In this document: positions 27,066-35,879 of the stretch, piece after piece
How positions within the stretch are numbered: the first letter of the stretch is position 1
How the letters are laid out: each line of letters starts with the position of its first letter
Source of the DNA: Verrucomicrobiota bacterium
GTDB lineage: Bacteria > Verrucomicrobiota > Verrucomicrobiia > Limisphaerales > UBA1319
Length of the DNA: 64,000 nt
Reading direction: 5' to 3'
NCBI GenBank assembly: GCA_022709905.1
Contig: JAKLHY010000031.1
Span: 22,150 to 86,149 of the forward strand
The notes under the pieces: model-generated
The model's input: only the letters and a program-made list of their open reading frames with translations
Database searches by the model: none
What the model was told of the DNA's origin: nothing
Position numbers and translations under genes: made by a program

Positions 27066-28184
27066 TTACTCGGGGGGTTGAATCCGGAGAGGTTCGCGGC
27101 TGAGCTGCAGCCTCAACTCGCGGGTTTTGCCATCGGTGCGGGCTGGGACGAAAAACTTCTCCTGGGCGTTGGTCAGAACCCGCTCCATCGTTTCGGTGAG
27201 AAGCCGCTGTTTGAAAAGCTGAGGATCATTTCGGAAATAAGGCTGCAACTGCGTAAACATGCTGACGTCGGAAGCGACCGTTTTGACCAACTCATTGCTG
27301 CGCGTGAGCCCGTCGTTGACCAGGCGCGTGGCTTGCGCGATAGCGGCGTTGGTGGCGATTCGGGCGTAAATTTCCGCCTGGCTGATGTTCGTGTTGGCCG
27401 CTTGAAAAGCGGTGATGACGTCGTCAAAGGCGGGTTTGACGCTGAGAGGGGCTGTGGTTTGGACTTCGATCGTTTCGACGAGGACTCCCACTTGCAGGTC
27501 ATCGAGGTGGCGGTTAAACCGTTGCGCCACTTGTTCGCGAAAGGCGTTTAAGTCCAGGTAAAGGGCGCGTTCGGCGGTGAACTTGGACGAGGCGTAAATC
27601 AGGGAATTATCCAGCAGGTTCTGAATCAGGTTGGTGACCTGGGCGAAGTTAAACGTGTAGGAAACGGCCCGAGTGGGATCTAAACGGTATTTCAAGGTGG
27701 CCTTGGCGTGGATGATATTGCCGTCGCCCGTCAGGGTGTATCCATCGACGCCCGCTTGCAGGAAGTGCAGGGGAGTCGGCTGTTGTCCGGACAGTTCCTG
27801 CTCCGGGGTAATGGCATACCAGCCGGTTTTCGAGACCAACGTGTGACTCTGACCCACCGGGATTCGGACGATCTCGTCGATGGGATAGGGATAGGCCCAG
27901 TGGAGACCCGGCTTCAGCAATTGCTCGGTTCCCATGCCGACAGGACGCCCAAAATGCAAACGCACGGCCAGTTCGTTGGGCTTCACCGTAAAGACACCCG
28001 AGAAGAGGAAGATAATCACGAGAGCCGCCATCAAGACTTTAATGATCCGGAAGCTCGTCTTCAGGGCCTCTTCCAAGGCCAAGGCGCCCGCATCCTCCAA
28101 CAGGGGGGGCTGGCCGGGTGGAGGCGAAAGCGGCCTCGGCTTCGGCTCCGGTCCGCGATTGGAATTATTGCTTTGAGTAGCCAT
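27066..28184 (-). CDS. hflK: SPFH/band 7 protein, HflK-like
   Basis: A 372-residue membrane protein: a Pro-rich cytoplasmic tail (1-30), one transmembrane helix (about 45-65) and an SPFH domain (VKPNELAVRLHFGRPVG onwards, to about 250), then a helical C-terminus. In Escherichia coli HflK pairs with HflC to form a large membrane cage regulating FtsH. ATG 28184 (MATQSNN) is preferred over TTG 28196. It starts 13 bp after the hflC stop and ends 6 bp before the P-type ATPase. Confidence 0.85.
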   Translation of the reverse strand: MATQSNNSNRGPEPKPRPLSPPPGQPPLLEDAGALALEEALKTSFRIIKVLMAALVIIFLFSGVFTVKPNELAVRLHFGRPVGMGTEQLLKPGLHWAYPYPIDEIVRIPVGQSHTLVSKTGWYAITPEQELSGQQPTPLHFLQAGVDGYTLTGDGNIIHAKATLKYRLDPTRAVSYTFNFAQVTNLIQNLLDNSLIYASSKFTAERALYLDLNAFREQVAQRFNRHLDDLQVGVLVETIEVQTTAPLSVKPAFDDVITAFQAANTNISQAEIYARIATNAAIAQATRLVNDGLTRSNELVKTVASDVSMFTQLQPYFRNDPQLFKQRLLTETMERVLTNAQEKFFVPARTDGKTRELRLQLSREPLRIQPPE

Positions 28185-28197
28185 GATCGAGAGCAAT

Positions 28198-29109
28198 TCA
28201 CTTCAAAGGACTGCTATGAGTGATCCCGGCCCCCTGGCCGCCCATCATGTTGAAGGGTGGAGTTTGCTGGTCCAGGATCAGAGTGGCTTTTTCCTTGAGC
28301 GACTGTTCCAGGGCGTTCCGCTGGAAAAGGAAGTTTGCCAGCTCGGGGTTTTGATCCAAGACCTTGTAGTATTCGGATGCCCGGGCTTCGGCATTGCCCG
28401 TGATCTCGATGACCTTGGCCTTGGCGTCAGCCATGATTTGATTGGCTTGGCTGTCGGCCTCCGCGCGAATAATACGGGCGGCCTTTTCGCCGTCGGTCTG
28501 ATATTGCTTGACCCGGGTCTGGCGCTCGGCCTTCATGCGGTCAAATACCTTGGTGGTGATGCTTTCCGGCAAACCGACTTGCTTGATTCCGACAAAAGCG
28601 ACCTCGATCCCGTAAGTGGACGAGGCGGCCGGACGCACGGTCGCCAGCATGTTGGTTTCAATTTGGTCGAACTTCAGATCGGCTTGGTTCGTGGAAATGA
28701 GCTCGCCAAAGCGGTATTGGCTGATCACGCCGTTTTTTGCATTCCGGATCAGCGGCTCGAGGGTCTGCTCGGCTTTGACCGAATCGCCGTTGAGGCTTTC
28801 CAGGTAGAGCCGGGGATTGACCACGCGCCAGCCCGCATAAACCGTGATCAGGATGTTGATCGCGTCGTGCGTGGTGGTCTGCTCGAATTTCTTTTCGAAG
28901 TTCTGAATTCGGTTGTCGAACTTATAGATCCGTTGGATGGGCCAGGGGAGGCGCCAGTTGAATCCCGGCGCGGTGATGTCGCGGGAGAATTTGCCAAAGG
29001 TTGTCACCACGGCGATTTCGGTCTGACGCACCTGAAAGGTGAAAAGCATCAGCGCGAAAATCAGGGCGAGAATTCCGGCGGTGACCAGAGTGATGGGATT
29101 TCGTTTCAT
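28198..29109 (-). CDS. hflC: SPFH/band 7 protein, HflC-like
   Basis: A 303-residue protein with an N-terminal transmembrane helix (residues about 6-26), the SPFH domain (VRQTEIAVVTTFGKFSRD, PGFNWRLPWPIQRIYKFDNR) and a coiled, Ala/Glu-rich C-terminus (AARIIRAEADSQANQIMADA, EITGNAEARA), as in HflC. Length matches the family (about 300-335 aa). It forms the likely partner of the HflK-like protein encoded immediately downstream. Confidence 0.88.
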   Translation of the reverse strand: MKRNPITLVTAGILALIFALMLFTFQVRQTEIAVVTTFGKFSRDITAPGFNWRLPWPIQRIYKFDNRIQNFEKKFEQTTTHDAINILITVYAGWRVVNPRLYLESLNGDSVKAEQTLEPLIRNAKNGVISQYRFGELISTNQADLKFDQIETNMLATVRPAASSTYGIEVAFVGIKQVGLPESITTKVFDRMKAERQTRVKQYQTDGEKAARIIRAEADSQANQIMADAKAKVIEITGNAEARASEYYKVLDQNPELANFLFQRNALEQSLKEKATLILDQQTPPFNMMGGQGAGITHSSPLK

Positions 29110-29126
29110 AGCGTTTGTTGAAGAGT

Positions 29127-30998
29127 TTAGCGTGGCTTGGGCACGGTCACGTCGAGGAGGTCCGTGCGCAGTTTATCCTCGAGGTTTAGCCAGATAATTT
29201 CCGTCGTATTGGTTGTGGCGAGGACGTATTTCCGGGCGGGGCGCACCGCCTGGACCAATGTCTCCAGATAAGACCGTTGCCGAAAGACCTGCGGGGACGC
29301 GGAATAGGCCAGCATCTGATTGCGGAATTGACCGGCGTCCGCTGCGGCGGTGGTCACCTTGGTCAGCCCATCGCTTTTCGCGCGCGTGACAAGGTTGGTG
29401 GCATCGGCATAGGCCAAAGGTATTTTTTCAATCCAATAAGCTTGCGCGCCCAGAATGTTGGTTTCCTTTTCCTGAAGCGCGCCGATGACTTCTTCATAGG
29501 CCGGCGCCACTGCCACCGGAGGGTGAATGCTCTGCAAACCCACGAAAAGAATCTCCACTCCGAGCTTGTTCTGATCCACCTGCGCCTGGATCCGCTCCCG
29601 GATCGCATCGGCCGCCTTCAGCCGGCCCGTGGTCATGATCGCCTCGATGTCGACGTTCACAAGATACCGAACCACTTCGCGATTGGCGATTTTGTCGAGT
29701 AAATCCGCTCCATTCGAGTGCTGGTAAGCCCAGGAAACCAGGTCGCGGATCTGGTATTGGATGGGGATATTGACGGCCAGCAGATTGACCGGCACGGCTT
29801 GATCCGTCTGAGGAGAAGTGCTCGAAGAGGCCACGGTTTCGCGGCTGGCCACCAACAGATTGAATTCCTGCTCGTAATGAGGCCGGGTCCAGAGGAGCAG
29901 GCGTTCCTTGTCGGCCTCCGGGTCCGGGACAAATCCGACATAGAAAGTGTGCACCTCGCGGGTGCTGTATTTGTAAGCGATGTCGATCGGCCAGAGCCAT
30001 TTAAAATGAAGGCCCGACTCAAGCACATTGCGGCCGGCCACAGGCTTGCCCAACCGCTCGAGCAAGGCTTGTTCATTGGGTTCGACAATGACAATGGTGG
30101 TGGACAAGGCCAGCACTCCCAGTTGGAGCAGAATGAGCCAGGCCAACGCCTTTTCCAGGAACTGATAAAACCAGGTTTCCGAAACCTTGAAACCGAACTG
30201 GTAGTCCAAGGCTTGCGCCGCCGTGGTTATCAGCCCTCCCGGCTGGCCCAGCAATCCAATCAGACGGCTCTCATACAGCAGGCGGGTCGCCTGGCCTTTG
30301 ACCCGCGGACGATAGATTTCCAGAATCAGGCTGACGGCCATTTCCAAAGCGACCAAACCGAGTATTAAAATCAGGAGTCGGGAGGTCCAACGGTCGACCA
30401 GGGGAAAGCCGAACCACGCCGCCGCCTCCGCCAGGGTGATCAAAAGGCAGCAGACCGATCCCATTAACAGAGCGCTGGCGCTGGGCTGGAGCAGCCGCTG
30501 TCCCTCCAACCGGGCCACCCCGGCAGAATACTTGCCCAGTAAAAACAGGATCAGAGAGAACAAAGCCGTCAGCGCCATGGTGATGGTGGCTTTGGGAATC
30601 TGCGGGCCGAGTGACTTGCCGGTCCATGGCCAGCTCACATACACCGCAAGCCCCAGCAAAATCAACAACAGCAGGGCAAAGCCGGGAACAAAAAACCGAT
30701 CGAACTGCTCGCGGGCGCGCCGCGCCGGATAAAGCTCCGCCTCGGTTGAGTCAAACAAAGCCGCGGCCGAAGCGGACCTCTTCAGTTCGGACAGCTCCAG
30801 TTGCTCGATCCGCTCCCGGTTGGCCAGCCGCATTTGGAAGGCGCTCACGGCCGCGACCAAGACCCCTACCGTCAGATAAAACACGCTGATCTGAGCGGTG
30901 AGGCAACCGGAGAATTGGGCGACAAACTGACTGGCCACCGCGATTGCCAACAAGGCGACCAGGTTGATAATTCCGGTTTTGAGTATGTTCCGATCCAT
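29127..30998 (-). CDS. Polytopic SPFH protein (HflK-like domain fused to about seven membrane helices)
   Basis: A 623-residue protein. Residues 1-300 contain six or seven predicted helices (for example AVASQFVAQFSGCLT, FALLLLILLGLAVYVSW, ALAWLILLQLGVLALST); residues about 310-600 form an SPFH domain (TTIVIVEPNEQALLERLGKP, then KWLWPIDIAYKYSTREVHTF) and helical tail. HflK normally has a single helix, so this is an unusual fusion. Lying 17 bp upstream of hflC and downstream of an ABC permease, it is likely the third member of an SPFH complex. Confidence 0.8.
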   Translation of the reverse strand: MDRNILKTGIINLVALLAIAVASQFVAQFSGCLTAQISVFYLTVGVLVAAVSAFQMRLANRERIEQLELSELKRSASAAALFDSTEAELYPARRAREQFDRFFVPGFALLLLILLGLAVYVSWPWTGKSLGPQIPKATITMALTALFSLILFLLGKYSAGVARLEGQRLLQPSASALLMGSVCCLLITLAEAAAWFGFPLVDRWTSRLLILILGLVALEMAVSLILEIYRPRVKGQATRLLYESRLIGLLGQPGGLITTAAQALDYQFGFKVSETWFYQFLEKALAWLILLQLGVLALSTTIVIVEPNEQALLERLGKPVAGRNVLESGLHFKWLWPIDIAYKYSTREVHTFYVGFVPDPEADKERLLLWTRPHYEQEFNLLVASRETVASSSTSPQTDQAVPVNLLAVNIPIQYQIRDLVSWAYQHSNGADLLDKIANREVVRYLVNVDIEAIMTTGRLKAADAIRERIQAQVDQNKLGVEILFVGLQSIHPPVAVAPAYEEVIGALQEKETNILGAQAYWIEKIPLAYADATNLVTRAKSDGLTKVTTAAADAGQFRNQMLAYSASPQVFRQRSYLETLVQAVRPARKYVLATTNTTEIIWLNLEDKLRTDLLDVTVPKPR

Positions 30999-31005
30999 GG
31001 GATGT

Positions 31006-31965
31006 TCAGCTCAATTCACGATCTTCAAAAAATACCAATGCCAGCGCCAGCGTGGCCCCGAGATATCCGGCCACATACACCAACGCCTTGCCCACATAAC
31101 TCCAGGGAATGGCCTTGCCGCCCTCCAGGGCGTCCGTCAGCCAAAATAACTGCCAGTTCGGCACCATCGCATACAGCGTTTTGGCCCACCAATCTCCCGC
31201 CGCCGCGGGACGACCCAATAGATAGTCCGACATTAACCCGAGCAAGAAAAATCCCGTGCAGATCGCCAGCGTGGGAATGAGATCCAGACGGGTGGCGCAC
31301 GCAATCGCCAGCCCGGCCAACAGGCTCAAAGCAAATAGGATCAACACCGACGCCGGGACCAGTCTCCAGTCCACGCCCGTGGCAAAGGTCTGGAGGTTGC
31401 CTTCCTTGTCCAGAAAGTTGATCGCAACAAAAGCCATCAACTCGAAGCCCACCAGGCAGAAGACCGCGTCGGCCACAAACGGGCGGCGCAGGAAGAAATT
31501 GCTGAAGCCGGCCACCCCGTAGCCCAAGACAAGGGCCAGCGTAAAAATGGCCAGCGACCGCGTATCCACATCCCCATACGCGTCGTAGGCCATCCGGCTG
31601 GCCAGAAGCGAGGCGACCATGTTCACGAATGTCAGCAGAACCAAGGCGGCGAATACCCCGAGGTACTTGGCCAACAAAAATTGGACCCGGCCCACCGGCT
31701 TCGAAAGCACCGCCAATGCGGTTCCCGTCCGGATTTCATGGCTCACCGACGCTGCTGCGCTCATCACCGCCCCAAAGAGCCCCACCAGCATCATCACTGC
31801 CAGCACGCTGTCTTTCACCAGCTTGGGATCGTCGCCAAATCCGAAATAGGGCACGCAAGACAAAAACACAATAAATCCCGCCGAACAGCTCATCAAAATC
31901 AAATAGATGGGCTGCCGGATCAACTCCATGAAGGCGTTCATGGCGATGGAAACCAGCTGTCTCAT
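31006..31965 (-). CDS. ABC-2 type permease
   Basis: A 319-residue polytopic membrane protein with about six or seven helices (LILMSCSAGFIVFLS, VLAVMMLVGLFGAVMSA, FLLAKYLGVFAALVLLTF and so on). The segment SVSHEIRTGTALAVLSKPVGR resembles the coupling region of ABC-2 permeases. ATG 31965 is preferred to TTG 31974. It is the first gene of the long minus-strand operon and ends 7 bp before the polytopic SPFH gene. No ATPase adjoins it; the ATPase later in the operon could serve both permeases. Confidence 0.8.
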   Translation of the reverse strand: MRQLVSIAMNAFMELIRQPIYLILMSCSAGFIVFLSCVPYFGFGDDPKLVKDSVLAVMMLVGLFGAVMSAAASVSHEIRTGTALAVLSKPVGRVQFLLAKYLGVFAALVLLTFVNMVASLLASRMAYDAYGDVDTRSLAIFTLALVLGYGVAGFSNFFLRRPFVADAVFCLVGFELMAFVAINFLDKEGNLQTFATGVDWRLVPASVLILFALSLLAGLAIACATRLDLIPTLAICTGFFLLGLMSDYLLGRPAAAGDWWAKTLYAMVPNWQLFWLTDALEGGKAIPWSYVGKALVYVAGYLGATLALALVFFEDRELS

Positions 31966-32196
31966 GCCAGTCAAATAAGCCCCATACAGTAGCGGTACAT
32001 TATTCCTTTGCCAATCTGAAATCCGGTTTTTTTAACCGAATCCGATCTATCCTAAGCTGTTCGGTTTGTGCGAAAAGTGTGCGTTTCAGCGCACACGGTG
32101 TGCCTTTCGAGTCACACCCGGAGCTTGCCCCACCCGCCAGGCCTCTCGATACGGCCATTGCCAAGCGCAACAATTTCCCCCACACTGCCCGCCGCA

Positions 32197-33771
32197 ATGA
32201 ACAAACAGTTTTACCTGACTACGGCCATCGATTATGTCAACGGACAGCCGCACCTGGGCCACGCCTATGAGAAGATCATCACCGACGTCATGGCCCGGGC
32301 TAACCGCAGTCTGGGCAGGACGGTGTTTTTTCTGACCGGCAACGATGAGCATGGACAGAAGGTGCAGCAGGCGGCCATGGCTGAGGGGAAAACGCCGCAG
32401 CATTATTGCGACAAACTGGCGGTGATCTGGAAGGCCTTTGCCGAAAAACTGAACCTTTCCAATAACGATTATGTCCGCACCACCGAGCCGCGTCACAAGC
32501 AGGTGGTCCAGGCCATCCTGGCCAAACTCCACCGCGAAGACCACTTCTACAAGGCGTCTTATCACGGATTCTATTCCACTAAAGAAGAAACGTTTCTGAC
32601 TGAAAAGGATCGCCGCCCCGATGGCACGTTCGATCCCATGTTCGGCGAGGTGATTGAGCTGACAGAAGACAATTATTACTTCAAGCTGCAACGACACCAG
32701 GCCTGGCTGATTGAGTATATCGAACGCAACCCGGATTTCATCTTTCCGGACTACCGACGGAACGAGGTCCTGGGTTTTCTGAAGAACAACGTCCTGGAAG
32801 ACCTTTGCATTACCCGTCCGGCTTCCCGCCTGAATTGGGGAATTCCCTTGCCCTTCGATCCGGAGTTTGTGACCTATGTCTGGTTTGATGCCCTGAGCAA
32901 TTACATCACGATCCCTGCCGCCTGCGGGGATCCCGCAATTTGCGGTCCTCTCGAAATTCCCATTCCTGACGGAGCGCCGCGACTGTCGTTGTGGCCGGCG
33001 GATGCTCAGGTTATTGGCAAGGACATTCTCAAGTTTCACGCGGTTTTTTGGCCGATCATGCTCAAGGCCATGGGCATCGAGTTGCCCCGCCAGATCGTGG
33101 TTCATGGTTGGTGGCAAAAGGACGGTCAGAAAATGAGCAAGAGCGTCGGGAACGTGGTCGATCCCATCCAGGTTATTCAGGAATGGGGAGTGGACGCTTT
33201 CCGTTACTATGTTGTTCGGGAGCTGGCCGTGGGGCCCGATGGCAACTGGACGGATGCCGGTTTCCGGTCGCGATACCAGGCCGAGCTCGCCAACGGACTG
33301 GGGAATCTTGTCAACCGTTCTCTTTCGATGCTCACTCGATATCGTCAGGGCCTTGTCCCGGCGCGCTCCGACGAACTGGCGGCCGATGCCGCCAGAGCCG
33401 TCCAGGATACCCGTCAGCACCTGGAACAATTCGGGCTGCAAGCCGCCTTGCTGTCCATCGGCGGATTGATCACCCGGGCCAACCAATATGTCGATCAGAC
33501 CGCCCCCTTCAAGTTGGCCAAGGATCCCGCCCAGTCGGAACGCCTGGATCAGGTCCTTTACAACCTCGTCGAGGTCTGCCGGATTCTGGCCATTCTGCTG
33601 AATCCCTTTCTGCCGGATACATCAATTAAGATGTATCAGCAATTGGGCCTCGGTGAGGTGCCAGCCGATTTCCAACGGGCCGCGTGGGGAGGAATGACGG
33701 CCGCTCACCGGATTGGCACGCCGACCCCCTTGTTCCCGCGAAAGGATCTCGAATCCCCAAAACGCGCGTAA
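32197..33771 (+). CDS. metG: Methionine-tRNA ligase
   Basis: A 524-residue class I aminoacyl-tRNA synthetase charging tRNA(Met). The HIGH-type motif is HLGHAYEKI at the very N-terminus, LTGNDEHGQK follows, and KMSKSVGNVV is intact. The zinc-knuckle Cys residues are absent between TEKDRRPDG and FGEVIELTED, placing it in the zinc-free MetG group. No C-terminal EMAP/tRNA-binding domain is present. It is divergent from the SPFH operon across a 220-bp spacer, and its 3' end overlaps the convergent chelatase frame by 67 bp. Confidence 0.95.
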   Translation: MNKQFYLTTAIDYVNGQPHLGHAYEKIITDVMARANRSLGRTVFFLTGNDEHGQKVQQAAMAEGKTPQHYCDKLAVIWKAFAEKLNLSNNDYVRTTEPRHKQVVQAILAKLHREDHFYKASYHGFYSTKEETFLTEKDRRPDGTFDPMFGEVIELTEDNYYFKLQRHQAWLIEYIERNPDFIFPDYRRNEVLGFLKNNVLEDLCITRPASRLNWGIPLPFDPEFVTYVWFDALSNYITIPAACGDPAICGPLEIPIPDGAPRLSLWPADAQVIGKDILKFHAVFWPIMLKAMGIELPRQIVVHGWWQKDGQKMSKSVGNVVDPIQVIQEWGVDAFRYYVVRELAVGPDGNWTDAGFRSRYQAELANGLGNLVNRSLSMLTRYRQGLVPARSDELAADAARAVQDTRQHLEQFGLQAALLSIGGLITRANQYVDQTAPFKLAKDPAQSERLDQVLYNLVEVCRILAILLNPFLPDTSIKMYQQLGLGEVPADFQRAAWGGMTAAHRIGTPTPLFPRKDLESPKRA

Positions 33772-34634
33772 ACCGCCAGAATTCTGCGGGCGGACAGGTC
33801 CCGGATTTCGACGCACGGTCCCCCCAGGGCATCCGCCAGCCGGACCATATCGATCCCGGTTGCAGTGGGTTCCTGGACATTAATCAGGATGCAGGCGATT
33901 CGATCGCGGCGCACGCGTTCCGCCAGATCAAGCAGTTCGCCCTGTATGGGGGCGCCTGCCACCAGAGGAACATTGGCCTCGCCATCCGATAGGATCAGCA
34001 GAATGGGTCGAAGCCCCGGATGCCGTTGACGCGCCTGGCGGATGAGTTGCCAGGCTTGATAGAGGCCGTCGGCAAAAGGCGTGGCGCCCCCCGTGGGCAA
34101 TCGCTCCAACTGATGACGCGCCCGGTCTATGCTCGTTGTCGGAGACAGGACGACTTTGGCCCGATCCCCCCCGAAAGCGATCAGGGCCGCCTGGTTCCGA
34201 TTCTGGTAAGCCCTCCGTAAGATCCCCAAGGCCGCTCCCTTGGCGGCCTTCATGCGCGCCTCCAGCCCGCTGCCCATCGATTCCGAACTGTCCACCAGGA
34301 GCACGATCAGCCGGTTGCACGGACGGCATCGCAACTTGCGGTGCCAACTCTCGCGCGGCAGCGGAAAAAATCGTTGCAGCCCGGGAATGGATCGGCTTTC
34401 CGCCCTGCGACGGCTTCCAGCCAGGATTGCCGCCTTTCTTAAAGTCGCATCCCATGCCAGTTCGAAACTTTTTTCGCCCGGGGTCACGGGAACGGTCTTC
34501 ACATGACGACCCGTTCTGGCGGAGATCTGCTTCCGTTTACCCCGCTCGGGCTCGCATCCGGTGACGGCAAGGTCCTCGAGGTCCAGGGTTAACGCGCTGA
34601 GGCGTTGGTCGGCTGGAAAGACTTCTTCAGACTC
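33705..34634 (-). CDS. chlD: Chelatase medium-subunit C-terminal part (VWA domain), read in the -1 frame of chlD
   Basis: These 309 codons are open from the slippery site to the stop at 33705 and encode the acidic linker and integrin-I/VWA domain of a BchD/ChlD protein. KRKQISARTGRHVKTVP and ELAWDATLRKAA are classic BchD motifs; the MIDAS motif is LLVDSSESMGSG and a TGGATPFADGL motif follows. The BchD similarity continues upstream of the only plausible local start (GTG 34502, which lacks a ribosome-binding site), so independent initiation is unlikely. Joined to the AAA+ frame by a -1 shift, the product would be about 707 aa, normal for ChlD. It would drive Mg or Co insertion with CobN/BchH, which is not in the window. 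Confidence 0.8.
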   Translation of the reverse strand, partial: ESEEVFPADQRLSALTLDLEDLAVTGCEPERGKRKQISARTGRHVKTVPVTPGEKSFELAWDATLRKAAILAGSRRRAESRSIPGLQRFFPLPRESWHRKLRCRPCNRLIVLLVDSSESMGSGLEARMKAAKGAALGILRRAYQNRNQAALIAFGGDRAKVVLSPTTSIDRARHQLERLPTGGATPFADGLYQAWQLIRQARQRHPGLRPILLILSDGEANVPLVAGAPIQGELLDLAERVRRDRIACILINVQEPTATGIDMVRLADALGGPCVEIRDLSARRILAVYARFGDSRSFRGNKGVGVPIR

Positions 34635-35827
34635 TTTTTTTTTAAGAAAGAGAACAGGATGCTTCCCGCGGCATGGGCGCCAGGAATCTGCATGTTTTCG
34701 GCGGCTTCATCGAAGTCGTCAATCAGGGGGACATCCGCTTCCCGGCCGGTTTCACGATCGTTCGGAAGCCCCGGAACCGTTATGCGGGCCAGGGCTTTGT
34801 CAATCTTGTCCCGAAGCGCTTCCGGAGTGTCCAGAGGCGAGGCCGGCAGGCGATGGAACAATACCAGGTGGGCGGCGGTTCTCAGATCTTCATCGGTGAC
34901 CGTCTGGGTTTCGAGCAGGGCGGCGTGCGCCCTTGCGGCTTTCACAATTGAAATCTCAGCCCGATGCCCTGGAATCTGCAGTGCGGCGGTCAACCGGGCC
35001 GTCGCCGAGATGACCCGATCGGGCACCGCCACCTCTGCCAGATGAAGACGGGCCCATTGGATTTGATCCGCGATCAAGAGCTGCGACTCCTTCCATTCAG
35101 CCAGAAAACGGTTCCCATCCGCCTGGAAATCGAGGTGGTTTCGGATCACCCGCTCCCGGTCCGTCTCATTGGCCAAAGGATCCACACTGGCGCACAGCCC
35201 AAATCGATCCAGCAACTGCGGACGCAACTCGCCTTCCTCCGGATTCATGGTTCCGATCAGCGCAAACCGCGACGGATGACTGATCGAAATGCCTTCCCGC
35301 TCCACGAGGTTCACGCCCGACGCCGCCGCGTCCAGAAGCATGTCCACCAGATGGTCGTCCAGCAGATTGACCTCGTCCACGTAAAGCACGCCCCGGTTCG
35401 CGGCCGCCAACAAGCCCGGCTCAAATTGGCGCTCCCCCGTCTGCAGCACCTTCTCCAGGTGCAGTGTCCCGGCCAGACGATCTTCCGTGGCATTCAACGG
35501 CAGTTCCACAAACGGCATCCGCTTTCGGACAATTTCGATGGGCCGAGCAGGGGACGACGATTCCCGCCCAGAGACAGAAAATCCGGCGGGCTCGGAGGGC
35601 TCCGAGTTGTATGGGCAATCCTTGATGGCCTCAATCTCGGGCAGCAAAGGGGCCAGGGCCCGGACCGCCGTCGATTTGCCCGTGCCTTTCTGTCCCCGAA
35701 TCAAAACACCCCCCAACGACGGATCCACCGCATTCAGCAAGAGGGCCGCTTTCATGGCCTCCTGGCCGACAATCGCTGAAAATGGAAACAACAAGCGCAT
35801 GGTCCTTGAACTGGATTGGGTCATCAT
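34589..35827 (-). CDS. chlI: Chelatase AAA+ subunit (ChlI/BchI-like), zero-frame product of chlD
   Basis: A 412-residue AAA+ ATPase of the Mg/Co-chelatase family. FSAIVGQEAMKAALLLNAV precedes Walker A GQKGTGKST; Walker B is YVDEVNLLDDHLVD; sensor and arginine-finger regions NREGISISHPSRFALIGTMN and DRFGLCASVD are typical. The last 14 residues after KKK read SLKKSFQPTNASAR and have no family similarity; they look like the short tail made when the ribosome does not shift. ATG 35800 (MRLLFPFSAIVG) may be the real start. It probably supplies the small subunit of a cobalt chelatase. Confidence 0.85.
   Translation of the reverse strand: MMTQSSSRTMRLLFPFSAIVGQEAMKAALLLNAVDPSLGGVLIRGQKGTGKSTAVRALAPLLPEIEAIKDCPYNSEPSEPAGFSVSGRESSSPARPIEIVRKRMPFVELPLNATEDRLAGTLHLEKVLQTGERQFEPGLLAAANRGVLYVDEVNLLDDHLVDMLLDAAASGVNLVEREGISISHPSRFALIGTMNPEEGELRPQLLDRFGLCASVDPLANETDRERVIRNHLDFQADGNRFLAEWKESQLLIADQIQWARLHLAEVAVPDRVISATARLTAALQIPGHRAEISIVKAARAHAALLETQTVTDEDLRTAAHLVLFHRLPASPLDTPEALRDKIDKALARITVPGLPNDRETGREADVPLIDDFDEAAENMQIPGAHAAGSILFSFLKKKSLKKSFQPTNASAR
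34634..34640 (-). promoter_or_regulatory. Putative -1 ribosomal frameshift site A AAA AAG
   Basis: On the minus strand the zero frame reads TTA AAA AAA AAG AGT; the heptamer A AAA AAG is the dnaX-type slippery sequence, inside a run of nine A. Slipping back one base gives KKK-ESEEVFP and enters the VWA frame. The zero-frame stop follows 42 bases later. No strong Shine-Dalgarno stimulator is seen, only a weak GGGA about 17 nt upstream. Confidence 0.65.
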
Positions 35828-35879
35828 CGGCCTGGCTGAATCATCTGGGACAAAAAATCCGAAAATTGCCCGTCGCCAT

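Noticed and set aside
33705..34502. A separate VWA gene starting at GTG 34502
   Set aside because: BchD-type similarity continues upstream of this codon in the same frame and there is no ribosome-binding site; frameshift expression is preferred.
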